A stretch of 64,000 nucleotides of DNA from Thalassotalea euphylliae (GTDB lineage: Bacteria > Pseudomonadota > Gammaproteobacteria > Enterobacterales > Alteromonadaceae), in contig NZ_QUOV01000001.1 in assembly GCF_003390395.1 (NCBI RefSeq), positions 3,348,001 to 3,412,000 on the forward strand, written 5' to 3'. Made by a program: the position numbers and the translations under genes. Of this stretch, positions 37,416-46,433 are shown one piece after another (the stretch's first letter is position 1; each line of letters begins with the position of its first letter). Below the pieces are notes generated by a model. It saw only the letters and a program-made list of their open reading frames with translations. It made no database searches and had not been told where the DNA came from.

Positions 37416-39560
37416 CTAAGCATTAAAGCGCCATAAGGTTACGTGCTTTTCACTGAGCTGGCTGGTGCGTTTGGTCACTTTAATCACTTGGTTAAGTTGC
37501 GTTTGTGCCAGTAATTCAAAGTTATTCCCCAAGGTTTGTTGAACTCCTTCAAATCCCACTAGGTTTTCGCCATTAACCTTGATACCACCAAGCCACTTTT
37601 CTTTCGGGGCAACCTGAGCATCAAACTGATAATCTGAAGCTATCACTAACAAAGCACCGTCGTTCAAACGAGTTGAGACTTGCTTTAGAAACTGCTTCGG
37701 ATCATAACATTGCTCTAGTACTTGCTGAGCGAGTATTACGTCATAACCGGTGAAAATATCTTTTAGATTCGTTGCATCGCCTTGACTAAACAGCACATTT
37801 TGGGCAGCAGATAAGCCAATATCTGCTAATGCAAGCTCATGAAAATCAACAATATCTCCCTCTTGCACCGTTTCAAAACGCACCGCTTCACCAAGTTGAA
37901 GTTTGACGCCGTGTTGAATATAGCGCGCAGAAAAGTCGACACCATCAACATGTGCAAACAAGTCCGCTAGAGCAAAACTCGTGCGGCCAACACTGCAGCC
38001 TAAGTCCAATAATTTCTCGGTGTTGGCATTGTGCTCGACAAGCCAAGTACGAACCTGCTCGGCTAATTGCTGCTGGTAATTACCACCGCTAAGACCGACA
38101 TTTTGATAGTGACTTTGCAGTTGTTGGCAAACATCTTGATCTTGTTCAAAATGGTTGGCAGGCACTAATGGCATAGCTTGTTGCTCATTTTCCACATAAC
38201 GGAATCCCGCATGTTGGAAGAAGTGGCGACGAAACGCGTAACGCGAACTCGCAATTGCTTCGTTACCGGTGGAAATCCATGAGCCGCCCTTAATCAAATT
38301 ATGTTTACCGTCAAAGGTTGGCGTAGAAAAGTCATCGTATAACGGATGTACTTTAAAGCCTTCAAAAGCATCAATGCTCGACTCAGTCCATTGCCAAACA
38401 TTACCCACTACGTCAAAAATTCCTTGGTTATCAAACTTATCGACAGGGCAGCTAGAGGCAAAATATTCTAGGTTTGTATTGCCTGGAGCCTCTTGCCAAT
38501 CGGGTAAGTCGCCAGCGACTTTTTCACGCAGTACATACCATTCAGGCTCAGTAGGCAACCTGACATTGCGCCCCGTAATACTCGACTGCCAATTACAAAA
38601 GGCTTTCGCTTCTAAGTAGTTAACTTCAACTGGCCAATTTAAAGGTAATGGCATTTCCGACAATAGATTGCGCTGATAATAACCATCGTCTTTTTTCAAC
38701 CAAAAACGCGGCATAGTCGCCTGTTTATAACTCAACCATTGCTGACCTTCAGGCGACCAATACGAAGGTGTTTGATAACCCCCAGCCTCGACAAAAGCCA
38801 TAAACTCTTGGTTAGAAACTAAATACTTACTGGTGCGAAAATCAGGCACCTCTAGCGATACAGCGCCGTATTCGTTGTCCCAACCATAGGTGTTATCGTC
38901 GGCTTTTTTTCCTAGCTCAATCGCTTGTGCGGCAACTGGCAGCAATTCATTAATTGGTGCTTGGCCTTGATAAGGACATGACTGCCATGCTTCAGTCGGT
39001 GTTAAATCTTGCAATGGCAACATACGCATGATTACTGATGAGGTTTCCAAGTGAATTCGCTCATGCTCGCTGCCCATCAAAATGATCCAAGCAAGTGAAT
39101 CTTGCGTGATGGGCAAGCTCAGTTCCATTGTATCAATTAACTCGCAGACCAAATCAAACACTTGATTGCGATATGTTCTCACTTCGTCAACACTTGGCCA
39201 GTCGTAATGTGCACTGTTGAGATCGTCCCAACTCATTTCATCAACACCCACAGCGCAAATCGCCTCTAGCTTTTCATTTATTCGCTGCTTTATAAACTTA
39301 CCCAGCATCAGCTTGTTAATGTAAAAAGTTGCCGTATGGCCGTAATAGAAAATCAATGGGTGGCGCAATGGCTCTGGTCGTGAGTAAAACGCTTCGTCGT
39401 TATTGATCAAAGCAAACAACGACTCATAAGTTTGCCAGCTGTTGATAAAGTAAGCTTTTAATTCCGCGCGTTTTGCTGCAATTTGCTCGATGTTGCCTGA
39501 TTGCGAGTCTGCTGCGGTTAAGTATGGGGTTTTTAGTTGTTGTTTCGTAATATTCATCAT
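37416..39560 (-). CDS. ovoA: 5-histidylcysteine sulfoxide synthase with C-terminal methyltransferase domain
   Basis: First enzyme of ovothiol A synthesis: a non-heme iron sulfoxide synthase that joins cysteine to C5 of histidine using O2. 714 residues. Residues 25-190 form a DinB-like domain with GHTATFY, the OvoA-typical GVDEMSWDDLN at 105-115, and the iron ligands H166-x3-H170-x-E172 (HERIHLE). Residues 215-460 form the formylglycine-enzyme-like domain (NVRLPTEPEWYVL, GNVWQWTESS, LIKGGSWISTGNE, YAFRRHFFQHAGFRYV). Residues 485-714 are a SAM methyltransferase (LLDLGCSVGRTSFALA) for the N-methylation that completes ovothiol. The upstream gene ends nine bases before the start. Confidence 0.93.
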   Translation of the reverse strand: MMNITKQQLKTPYLTAADSQSGNIEQIAAKRAELKAYFINSWQTYESLFALINNDEAFYSRPEPLRHPLIFYYGHTATFYINKLMLGKFIKQRINEKLEAICAVGVDEMSWDDLNSAHYDWPSVDEVRTYRNQVFDLVCELIDTMELSLPITQDSLAWIILMGSEHERIHLETSSVIMRMLPLQDLTPTEAWQSCPYQGQAPINELLPVAAQAIELGKKADDNTYGWDNEYGAVSLEVPDFRTSKYLVSNQEFMAFVEAGGYQTPSYWSPEGQQWLSYKQATMPRFWLKKDDGYYQRNLLSEMPLPLNWPVEVNYLEAKAFCNWQSSITGRNVRLPTEPEWYVLREKVAGDLPDWQEAPGNTNLEYFASSCPVDKFDNQGIFDVVGNVWQWTESSIDAFEGFKVHPLYDDFSTPTFDGKHNLIKGGSWISTGNEAIASSRYAFRRHFFQHAGFRYVENEQQAMPLVPANHFEQDQDVCQQLQSHYQNVGLSGGNYQQQLAEQVRTWLVEHNANTEKLLDLGCSVGRTSFALADLFAHVDGVDFSARYIQHGVKLQLGEAVRFETVQEGDIVDFHELALADIGLSAAQNVLFSQGDATNLKDIFTGYDVILAQQVLEQCYDPKQFLKQVSTRLNDGALLVIASDYQFDAQVAPKEKWLGGIKVNGENLVGFEGVQQTLGNNFELLAQTQLNQVIKVTKRTSQLSEKHVTLWRFNA

Positions 39561-39569
39561 AAAAACGCA

Positions 39570-40892
39570 TTATCCTGTTGTCAGTAATGCAATATTGTTA
39601 TTGGGCTGATACCTAGTGAGTACACTACGAGTTAATTGCTCGCCTAGCTCACGGTGCAGTAAATTGCTTTTATTCAAGGCTTGGCCAGAGCGATTAATGC
39701 GTTTGGCCAACCAATCACTGCCTGCAAATAACTCGTACGCACTGGGTTCCTGCGTCTGCTTAGTTACGCATTTACTATCTAGACCGTTGTTTTGGTGATG
39801 TTCTTTTTCCCGAGAATACATTTGAACGGGTAAGGCTTGTTCAATAAACGGCGTGGCTAACAAAGCTCTTCCTTTATCGTTGTGATATGCCTCAAGTGCA
39901 TCGACAAGGTTAGCAAGGGCAAATACCACATTGACATAAGGATCATATGCCATGCTAGCTGAGCCTAACCTATGCTCCACTCGTGCAGTTTTTTGCCAGT
40001 TTTGTTCGCTTAGCAACGCTTGGCTATGTTGATCATACAATATGACCTCAACGCCCATGGGTTGGTTGTGTTTGCCCCGCTCTTTGTAAAGCGCAATACT
40101 GCCTTGGTGGCCACCTGAAATGTCGGTTGGCGAGCAAAGTTCTTGTGCTAGACCATATTTGTTTTTCAGTGCAAGTCGTTCAAAGGCATCTGGCTCTGGC
40201 ATAAATAACAAACAGTTCGCTAGGCTAGTATTGAGAAAACAACGTTGAAGTATTTCGCCGAAATTATCATGTGCAACTAAGTTTTTGCCGTCGCGATCAA
40301 GCACACTGACATTGACTTGAATGGCATTGGGAATATGAACAGCACGCACTTTTTCGGTAAAGATGTTTTTACTTCCGAGTGCTAATTGCCCCTGATCGCC
40401 AGACCATACCACTGGCTTAATTAGGGTTTGATCAAAGCCGTGCTGAGCAAAAAGTTTCGGCAACAGTTGCATAGCCTGCGCAAGGTTCTGTGCCTCTTTT
40501 AACGGCGATTGACCAGCGAATAATGACACGTATTCCCACTGATTATGCCAATACTCAGCAACTAACTGCCCCTCAATACCTGCATGTTGTAATGCTTTGT
40601 TAATGTGAACAAAATGTTCAGAGGATAACTTTCGCTCGCGAGTGTATTCTCGAGTTTTGTGCGAAGCTGATTCTCGATGGGAAAGTTCAGCGGCAGTAGC
40701 TGATTTGTTGTCGGCTTTAGTACCTGCTTTAGTACCTGACAATGCACGATTAAACGGTTCTTGATTCGCTTTGATTTGGCTTGAATGACAGCAGCCCTCC
40801 AGCTCAAAGTGAACTAGCGGCCTGTAACCGAGCGCTTCAATATGATCTTGGAAAATAGTAATTGCTCGCCTTGCGAGCGCGCTAGTTGTCAT
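39570..40892 (-). CDS. Divergent glutamine-synthetase-fold protein linked to ovoA
   Basis: About 440 residues from the ATG at 40892 (MTTSALARRAITIF); an in-frame TTG lies 17 codons upstream. Several segments look like glutamine synthetase: FELEG at 29-33 (E-x-E-like), EYWHNQWEYVSLF at 113-125 (like the E...GQ.E metal motif), IQVNVSVLDRDGKNLVAHD at 191-209 (like the MHVHQSL-DGKNLF segment) and ARVEHRLGSASMAYDPYVNV at 303-322 (like the R-x-E-x-R...NPYL segment). The usual NRSASIR region is replaced by GGHQGSIALYK. It ends nine bases before ovoA, so it is co-transcribed. Its reaction is unknown; a ligase acting on an ovothiol-related or amino-acid substrate is one guess. Confidence 0.65.
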   Translation of the reverse strand: MTTSALARRAITIFQDHIEALGYRPLVHFELEGCCHSSQIKANQEPFNRALSGTKAGTKADNKSATAAELSHRESASHKTREYTRERKLSSEHFVHINKALQHAGIEGQLVAEYWHNQWEYVSLFAGQSPLKEAQNLAQAMQLLPKLFAQHGFDQTLIKPVVWSGDQGQLALGSKNIFTEKVRAVHIPNAIQVNVSVLDRDGKNLVAHDNFGEILQRCFLNTSLANCLLFMPEPDAFERLALKNKYGLAQELCSPTDISGGHQGSIALYKERGKHNQPMGVEVILYDQHSQALLSEQNWQKTARVEHRLGSASMAYDPYVNVVFALANLVDALEAYHNDKGRALLATPFIEQALPVQMYSREKEHHQNNGLDSKCVTKQTQEPSAYELFAGSDWLAKRINRSGQALNKSNLLHRELGEQLTRSVLTRYQPNNNIALLTTG

Positions 40893-41092
40893 ACCTTTTT
40901 CTCTATTGTTTTGGTACGGCTTTTTGCTTAGCTTTTGATTCAAATGCTTGCCCGTCTATTTAAGCTATGTGTATTACTTATTACCAACTTCAATTAATTA
41001 GTTGGCATTAATTGCAAACAGACCCGCTTAAGCATTGATTAACCTTACCCTAACAATATTGCACAACAAATAAAACAGCCAAGATTTCGCTA

Positions 41093-42970
41093 TTATTCTT
41101 GAAAAATCACTACTTGGTTTTTACCGTTCATTTTTGCTTGGTAAAGCGCTTTATCAGACTGCACGTAGAGCGTTGCTCTATCTTGCATGCTACTGTCAAT
41201 AGCACTAATACCGACACTACAAGTAATAGTAATTTGCTGGCCAGATTCATTGGTAAATAAGGCTTGCTGAATATTTGCCGCTAGCCGTTTGGCTATAGTT
41301 TCAGCTTGCTCTGCATCAGTTCTGGGTAAAATACACAAAAACTCTTCGCCACCAATGCGCCCTAGAACATCACCAACACGTAAAGTGTCTTGCGCAATTT
41401 GGCTAACCCGATAAATCACTTCATCGCCAAATGGATGACCATAGTTATCGTTAACTTGCTTAAAGTTATCAATATCAAACAACAAAATCGCTAAATCACC
41501 GTTTCTGCCATGACTGGTTGCGATGAGCTTATCTAAGTATTCAAAAACATATCGACGATTAAAAACCCCTGATAATGGGTCAGTAATTGAAAGCTCATAA
41601 ATTCGTTTATTCTTGAGGTATAAAACAACTGCAATGGTCAACGCTAGTACTAGCGCTGTAGCTACACCAGCCGTAATGGTTATTTGCTGCCAAGTGCTTT
41701 GTTCTTTGCTCGCCTGCTGCAACGATTGCACCCTACTACGTTGCTCTAATAAGGAAAGTTCAACACTTTGTCGTTCCAGTTCCATGGCCGCGCGAACCCG
41801 AATAAGCTGCCTAGTGGAGTTACTAATGAGCAATGAAGAGTAAGCTTCATAATAGTCTTTCAATAGCTGATAACTTTGTTGATATTGCCCTCTGGCATAA
41901 AGCAAAGCGGCGCGAATTTTTTTGTTTTCCAGCGTCCAAGTAGTGCCAGCAAGTTCTGGCATTTTTGCAAAAATTTGCTCTGCACGAACAATGTTTTCTT
42001 CCGCTTCCTCCAGTTTTCCTTGTTTAATAAAACAGCTCGCTTTTTGCTTATAAAGCTCTGCATCATAATCTATCTGGCCGTTGAGCATTAACGCATTGTC
42101 TATGGTGGCTATCGCCTTTGCACAGTTGCCTTGTTCAGCATAAGTCATTCCCAATCCATAAGCGCCAAAGTAACTAATGTCTCGATTTGTGGTGTAATTT
42201 ATGCGCTTTAAATACAAATTGAATTTCGCAATCGCCTTATCGTATTGCTTCATATAACGATAGGTTGACGCCAAGCCATAAATAGCCTCCGCAACAAAAG
42301 GACGGTAACCTAGACGCTCATAAGTGTCGAGCGCGCGATTATAGTATTCAATCGACTTGTCATATTCATTCATGTAGCCATAAACAGCGCCATAGGTTTC
42401 ATTGATCACGGCAATAAGAAAGTGGTCATCCATGGCAAATGCCTCTACATAGGCTTCTTGTAAATCGGATAAAGAAGTTTCATAAAGCTCGGTCAGGCTA
42501 AGTGAGTATGCTAAATGTTGTTTTCCCCATGTGTAGGCGTAATTGAGGTTTTCATTTTTTGCTAGCGCCATTGCGGCCCTAAGACTCGCAATAGCTTGAC
42601 CGTACTGCCCTTGGCGTTCGGCAACAACGCCACTATAAATGCCAATATGGGCTCGTATTTCAGGCGAGGTTTGATCAGTAATTAAGGCTTTTGCAGCAGC
42701 AACGGTTTGCTCAAATTCTTTGTGGAAATACAGTAAATCTTCAGCGTGGGCTTTGCGGTAAAGTAACCACAGATAAGCTTCATCACTGAGCGCTTGTTTA
42801 TTGCTTTCAATGGCGAGCAGCTGTTGGTAAACCGGGTGTGGATTGCGATTAATATCATTGCCAATGGCTTTAAAATGTTCCACTGAGTAGCTGTTAGCTA
42901 AAACCAAAGCACTAAATAACCCAGCGCAAAAAAAGCAAGCAAGCATGATTGCACATCTAAATTGCAGCAC
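41093..42970 (-). CDS. TPR-containing membrane-bound diguanylate cyclase
   Basis: Makes cyclic-di-GMP from two GTP, probably in response to a periplasmic protein or peptide signal. 625 residues: signal peptide (about 1-26), tetratricopeptide repeats (about 60-370, e.g. YGYMNEYDKSIEYYNRALDT), a coiled coil near 385-420, a membrane helix (about 428-450, GVATALVLALTIAVVLYL), and a C-terminal GGDEF domain with the active-site variant GGEEF at 540-544. An R-x-x-D inhibitory site (RVGD, 531-534) lies five residues upstream, so product inhibition is expected. It is a single gene, not close to any operon partner. Confidence 0.92.
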   Translation of the reverse strand: MLQFRCAIMLACFFCAGLFSALVLANSYSVEHFKAIGNDINRNPHPVYQQLLAIESNKQALSDEAYLWLLYRKAHAEDLLYFHKEFEQTVAAAKALITDQTSPEIRAHIGIYSGVVAERQGQYGQAIASLRAAMALAKNENLNYAYTWGKQHLAYSLSLTELYETSLSDLQEAYVEAFAMDDHFLIAVINETYGAVYGYMNEYDKSIEYYNRALDTYERLGYRPFVAEAIYGLASTYRYMKQYDKAIAKFNLYLKRINYTTNRDISYFGAYGLGMTYAEQGNCAKAIATIDNALMLNGQIDYDAELYKQKASCFIKQGKLEEAEENIVRAEQIFAKMPELAGTTWTLENKKIRAALLYARGQYQQSYQLLKDYYEAYSSLLISNSTRQLIRVRAAMELERQSVELSLLEQRSRVQSLQQASKEQSTWQQITITAGVATALVLALTIAVVLYLKNKRIYELSITDPLSGVFNRRYVFEYLDKLIATSHGRNGDLAILLFDIDNFKQVNDNYGHPFGDEVIYRVSQIAQDTLRVGDVLGRIGGEEFLCILPRTDAEQAETIAKRLAANIQQALFTNESGQQITITCSVGISAIDSSMQDRATLYVQSDKALYQAKMNGKNQVVIFQE

Positions 42971-43089
42971 TTACAACGTCCTTGTAGATGGTTAACCGAT
43001 TAAATAGGGGTCATGATAACGCAATTCAAAAGCGTTTAACATTTGTACAAGAGGTTAATTTCAAACCTTATTTTAATAATTTTCTAGCT

Positions 43090-43317
43090 TTAGTTATTCA
43101 TTAAGCGCTTAAAGTCTTTTATAGAAAAACCATTGAATAGTTGATCACCTACTTTGAGTACTGGTACAGCACGGAAGCCAAGGCGATTTAGCTCTTTTTG
43201 CCCTGCGGGTGTTTTAACATTCACCAACCGATATCGGTAATTATTTTCGTCTAAATAGCGCTTTGCCGTATCGCAATGAGGGCAACGGGCCATAGTGTAT
43301 AAGACTATGCGTTTCAT
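43090..43317 (-). CDS. Small glutaredoxin
   Basis: 75-residue single-domain thiol oxidoreductase of the glutaredoxin/NrdH kind. The active site is C12-P-H-C15 (YTMARCPHCDTAK), followed by the AVPVLKVGDQLFNGFS strand with its cis-proline and a C-terminal helix. The C-P-H-C sequence is between the classical glutaredoxin C-P-Y-C and DsbA C-P-H-C. It would act in the cytoplasm. The gene is on the same strand as the CnoX-like and BLUF genes but 132 bases from the nearest, so an operon is uncertain. Confidence 0.88.
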   Translation of the reverse strand: MKRIVLYTMARCPHCDTAKRYLDENNYRYRLVNVKTPAGQKELNRLGFRAVPVLKVGDQLFNGFSIKDFKRLMNN

Positions 43318-43449
43318 AAAGATAAGCCTGTCATTTTAGGGCCAAACCGAGTTAATAAGAATGAAGTTAACTAAAATAGAGTTAACAACAAAGCAAGAGT
43401 AGGCAAACTACCTCTTGCTTAACGTTGTTTATTTTCTCGTGAGTCGATG

Positions 43450-44298
43450 CTAGTAAAGCAAGGTATAAAGCTTGCGACGGTATTTGCTAGCGAGTGGGTC
43501 ACCGTCTGGTAAGGCCTTCATCACATCTAGTAGTAGCTTTTTGCTATCGGCATCATCACGGGCAGTTTGTACACGATTAAACAGCAATGTAAGCGCATCT
43601 TCATGACGGTTAACCTGACTATACTGCGCCGCCAATTGCTGAATAAGCTGAGGGTCATCAGGTGACTCTGCAAGCTTAGCTTCTAGGGCTTGTAATTCAG
43701 GTGAGTTTGACGCCTCATTAGCCAGTTCAAGCTTAGCAACAACAGCTTGATAATAACTGTCTTGATCGACCATCATGACCGTATCAAGCAATGCTTGCGC
43801 ATCTTCAGTTTTACCACAACTAACACATGCGTCAGCCAACACTAATTTAATATCTGCACGGCTATTATCTAAGTCGAAGGCTTGCTTCGCTGCCGAATAC
43901 GCTTGGTTAGCATCGCCATTGGCTAGCGCAGCTTGTGCTTGAGCTAAAAATTCATCTTGCGGCTGCGGAAGATGTTTAGCCAAAAACTGCTCAATAGCTT
44001 CATCAGGTTGCGGGCCTGACAACGCATCAATTGGCTGCCCAGCTTTTACCAGTACCGCTGTTGGTAAACCTTGAATACCAAACTGCATAGCAATTTGCTG
44101 TTGTGCCTGACAGTCAACGTCGGCAAAAATAACGTGTTCACCAGCAGTTGCGGTTTTGCTTGCAAGCTTATCTCTTAGCTCAAGACTTTCTGGTACCTGA
44201 TCAGCCCAAAAGGCCACCAATACAAGCTTTTCTTTACTGTCTTCTAGTACAACTTGCTGAAAGTTTTCTAACGTTAGCGATACTGCGTTCGGGTTCAC
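43450..44298 (-). CDS. cnoX: Thioredoxin-like chaperedoxin (CnoX/YbbN) without active-site cysteines
   Basis: 282 residues. The N-terminal thioredoxin fold (about 1-108) is followed by a TPR-like helical tail, the architecture of E. coli CnoX (YbbN), a holdase that hands clients to GroEL or DnaK. Where thioredoxin has W-C-G-P-C, this protein reads FWADQVPES, so both redox cysteines are absent. The conserved GIQGLPTAVLVKAGQ cis-proline segment is intact. It should therefore act as a folding helper rather than a reductase. It is predicted cytosolic, with no signal peptide. Confidence 0.85.
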   Translation of the reverse strand: MNPNAVSLTLENFQQVVLEDSKEKLVLVAFWADQVPESLELRDKLASKTATAGEHVIFADVDCQAQQQIAMQFGIQGLPTAVLVKAGQPIDALSGPQPDEAIEQFLAKHLPQPQDEFLAQAQAALANGDANQAYSAAKQAFDLDNSRADIKLVLADACVSCGKTEDAQALLDTVMMVDQDSYYQAVVAKLELANEASNSPELQALEAKLAESPDDPQLIQQLAAQYSQVNRHEDALTLLFNRVQTARDDADSKKLLLDVMKALPDGDPLASKYRRKLYTLLY

Positions 44299-44444
44299 GT
44301 TTTATCCTCAATGATTTTGTCTAATAACGTTAATTGGGGCAAAAAAAGTAATTTCAATCAAGTCGAATGCTATGATTTCCAACCGCTGATAATTATGGAC
44401 GATACAGATTGAGACAAGCCTAAAGTGAAGCAAATAAGAAACTT

Positions 44445-44897
44445 TTACTTTTCAGTTTCGACGAACGCTACTTCATGGGCTGATTGAGCGGCAATATACT
44501 GCACAGCAAGCCATACTTGTTTGCGCCACTTATCAAGATGAGACGTTCTGTCTTTTGCGCGTGCTAGTTGATTAAATAAGAAAGGTTCTACGCGATCGTG
44601 ATTCAATACATCGCGGCTGATTAACTTCATTCGCCAGTTAGGAAATTGACGACAGTCAATATTATCAAATACCAAACAGTTTAAAATTTTATGCCGAGCA
44701 TCCGCTTTAATTGTTGCAAAGAGTGCATCTACTTCTTTCGCTTCACCTTCAAAGTACTGAATAAACACATCTTTAAAGCACAAAAAACCCGTAATGCCAT
44801 AGGCTGCGTTTTTTACTTCGGCGCTGGCAACTAGCCTCTCTAACGAAGCACTATCAACAGGAACTAACGGCTGACTAATATAAAAATAGGCTTTCAT
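44445..44897 (-). CDS. BLUF-domain blue-light photoreceptor
   Basis: 150 residues consisting of one BLUF domain (about 1-95) plus a short helical tail. BLUF proteins bind FAD and sense blue light. The key residues are present: Y6 in the FYIS strand, N30 in KNAAYGITG and Q47 in FIQYFEG; the ADARH and FPNWRMKL segments are also family features. There is no fused EAL, GGDEF or HTH domain, so it must signal through a partner protein. The neighbours (CnoX, uppP) do not reveal that partner. A weak ribosome site precedes the ATG. Confidence 0.9.
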   Translation of the reverse strand: MKAYFYISQPLVPVDSASLERLVASAEVKNAAYGITGFLCFKDVFIQYFEGEAKEVDALFATIKADARHKILNCLVFDNIDCRQFPNWRMKLISRDVLNHDRVEPFLFNQLARAKDRTSHLDKWRKQVWLAVQYIAAQSAHEVAFVETEK

Positions 44898-45094
44898 AAC
44901 TGATTGCAGAACACTTTCTCAAACTAACGTATCGGTTGTTCAAGACATGCCTAACCTTGGGTAAATCAAGTACTGATAATAGAAGTTACAGCTTAGTTTG
45001 CAACATTACGTTGAGTGAGAACTTGAGGTAGCACAAAAACTCTAAAAATATTTTTAATATCATACCATTAACTCACCTAACACCTTGCAAAAGT

Positions 45095-45904
45095 TTAACT
45101 AAACGCAAACGCTAGCAAACCAGCACCAAGCAACAAGCGATAAACCACAAACGGCATCATGCCGAGCTTATTAATTAAAATTAAGAAGAAATGAATACAA
45201 GCATAGGCACTAATAAACGATAACAAAGCACCAATACCGATATCACCCCAGACTAAAGATTCAGAATCGCTAATGGCTTTGTACGTTAAGTAGCTACCCG
45301 CCATGGCAATTGCAGGAATCGATAATAAGAAAGAAAAGCGCGCAGCATTGTCGCGGCTCAAGCCCAACATCAACCCCATGGTCATGGTAATTCCTGAGCG
45401 GGATGTACCCGGAATAATCGCAATGGCTTGTGCAACACCAATTAACATCGCTCCTTTAAAGCCAAGCTTTTCTAACGACACATTTTGTTTGGCCTTAATG
45501 TCAGCAAAGCCGAGCAGCACGCCAAACAGTATCGTTGTTGCCGCGATGACTAAAATTGAGCGCGAATATTCTTCAATATAATCTTTGCCGAAAAGGCCAA
45601 ATAAGCCAGCAGGAATGGTTGCAAATAATATCCACCACGCCAGCTTGCCATCAAAGTTGTTACTAGCCCTGCCACTACTTGAAAATGAACCAATCCATGC
45701 CATAAACATGCGACCAACTTCTTCGCGAAAGTAAATCATCACAGCAAGTAGTGAACCAACATGTACGGCGACATCAAACGACAAACCTTGATCTGTCCAG
45801 CCAAAAAGCTGAGATGGTAAAATTAAATGTGCTGAGCTAGAAATTGGCAGGAACTCTGTTAGTCCTTGTATGAGCGCCAAAAGAATAATTTCAATAATAT
45901 CCAT
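45095..45904 (-). CDS. uppP: Undecaprenyl-diphosphatase
   Basis: Inner-membrane phosphatase that recycles undecaprenyl diphosphate for peptidoglycan and polysaccharide synthesis and gives bacitracin tolerance. 269 residues with about seven to eight membrane helices. Family motifs are visible: GLTEFLPISSSAHLIL near 15-30 and PGTSRSGITMTMGL in the second half. It follows folK by 19 bases on the same strand, so folB-folK-uppP is a likely operon. Length and motifs are normal. Confidence 0.96.
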   Translation of the reverse strand: MDIIEIILLALIQGLTEFLPISSSAHLILPSQLFGWTDQGLSFDVAVHVGSLLAVMIYFREEVGRMFMAWIGSFSSSGRASNNFDGKLAWWILFATIPAGLFGLFGKDYIEEYSRSILVIAATTILFGVLLGFADIKAKQNVSLEKLGFKGAMLIGVAQAIAIIPGTSRSGITMTMGLMLGLSRDNAARFSFLLSIPAIAMAGSYLTYKAISDSESLVWGDIGIGALLSFISAYACIHFFLILINKLGMMPFVVYRLLLGAGLLAFAFS

Positions 45905-45923
45905 AATTAATAATTGGTACTGG

Positions 45924-46433
45924 CTATTGGTTTATTAAAACAGGTTGTTGCCAAGGTAATGGCAATTGTTGAATGTGCTGGCTGGCTTGATCGTAGGCTT
46001 GCCACAGGCTTGCATAACTTTGCTGAGCAATTGGGTGACGTAACCTTGGCGCTATTTCCGCTAGTGGGCAAAGTACAAAAGCATTTTTTAAAATTTCATC
46101 ACGCGGAATTTGTGCTGGTGAATCGGCGATACAATCGTCGTAAAGCAAGAGATCCAAGTCTAACGTGCGCGGACTAAACTTTACCGCATTCGGGCTGCGG
46201 CCATTAGCATACTCAATATCGCGTAGCACTTTAGCAACCTTATCAAGCGACATTGACGTATGAGCTCCAACCACTAAGTTATAAAACTCAGGGCCATCAA
46301 AGCCAACGGCTTCGCATGCATACAAAGACGATACTTCAAGCTGGCCAAAAGCTTGAGCTAAATCATCGAGCCCTTTGACCACATACTTTTCACGTTCAAC
46401 ATTGCTGCCAAGCGATATAAAAACTTGTGCCAT
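45924..46433 (-). CDS. folK: 2-amino-4-hydroxy-6-hydroxymethyldihydropteridine pyrophosphokinase
   Basis: Transfers pyrophosphate from ATP to hydroxymethyl-dihydropterin in folate synthesis. 169 residues. Family signatures: FISLGSNVEREKY at the start, SSLYACEAVGFDGPEFYNLV, and the RTLDLDLLLYDD motif with the metal-binding aspartates. Its ATG overlaps the folB stop by one base (TAATG), showing translational coupling. Confidence 0.96.
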   Translation of the reverse strand: MAQVFISLGSNVEREKYVVKGLDDLAQAFGQLEVSSLYACEAVGFDGPEFYNLVVGAHTSMSLDKVAKVLRDIEYANGRSPNAVKFSPRTLDLDLLLYDDCIADSPAQIPRDEILKNAFVLCPLAEIAPRLRHPIAQQSYASLWQAYDQASQHIQQLPLPWQQPVLINQ

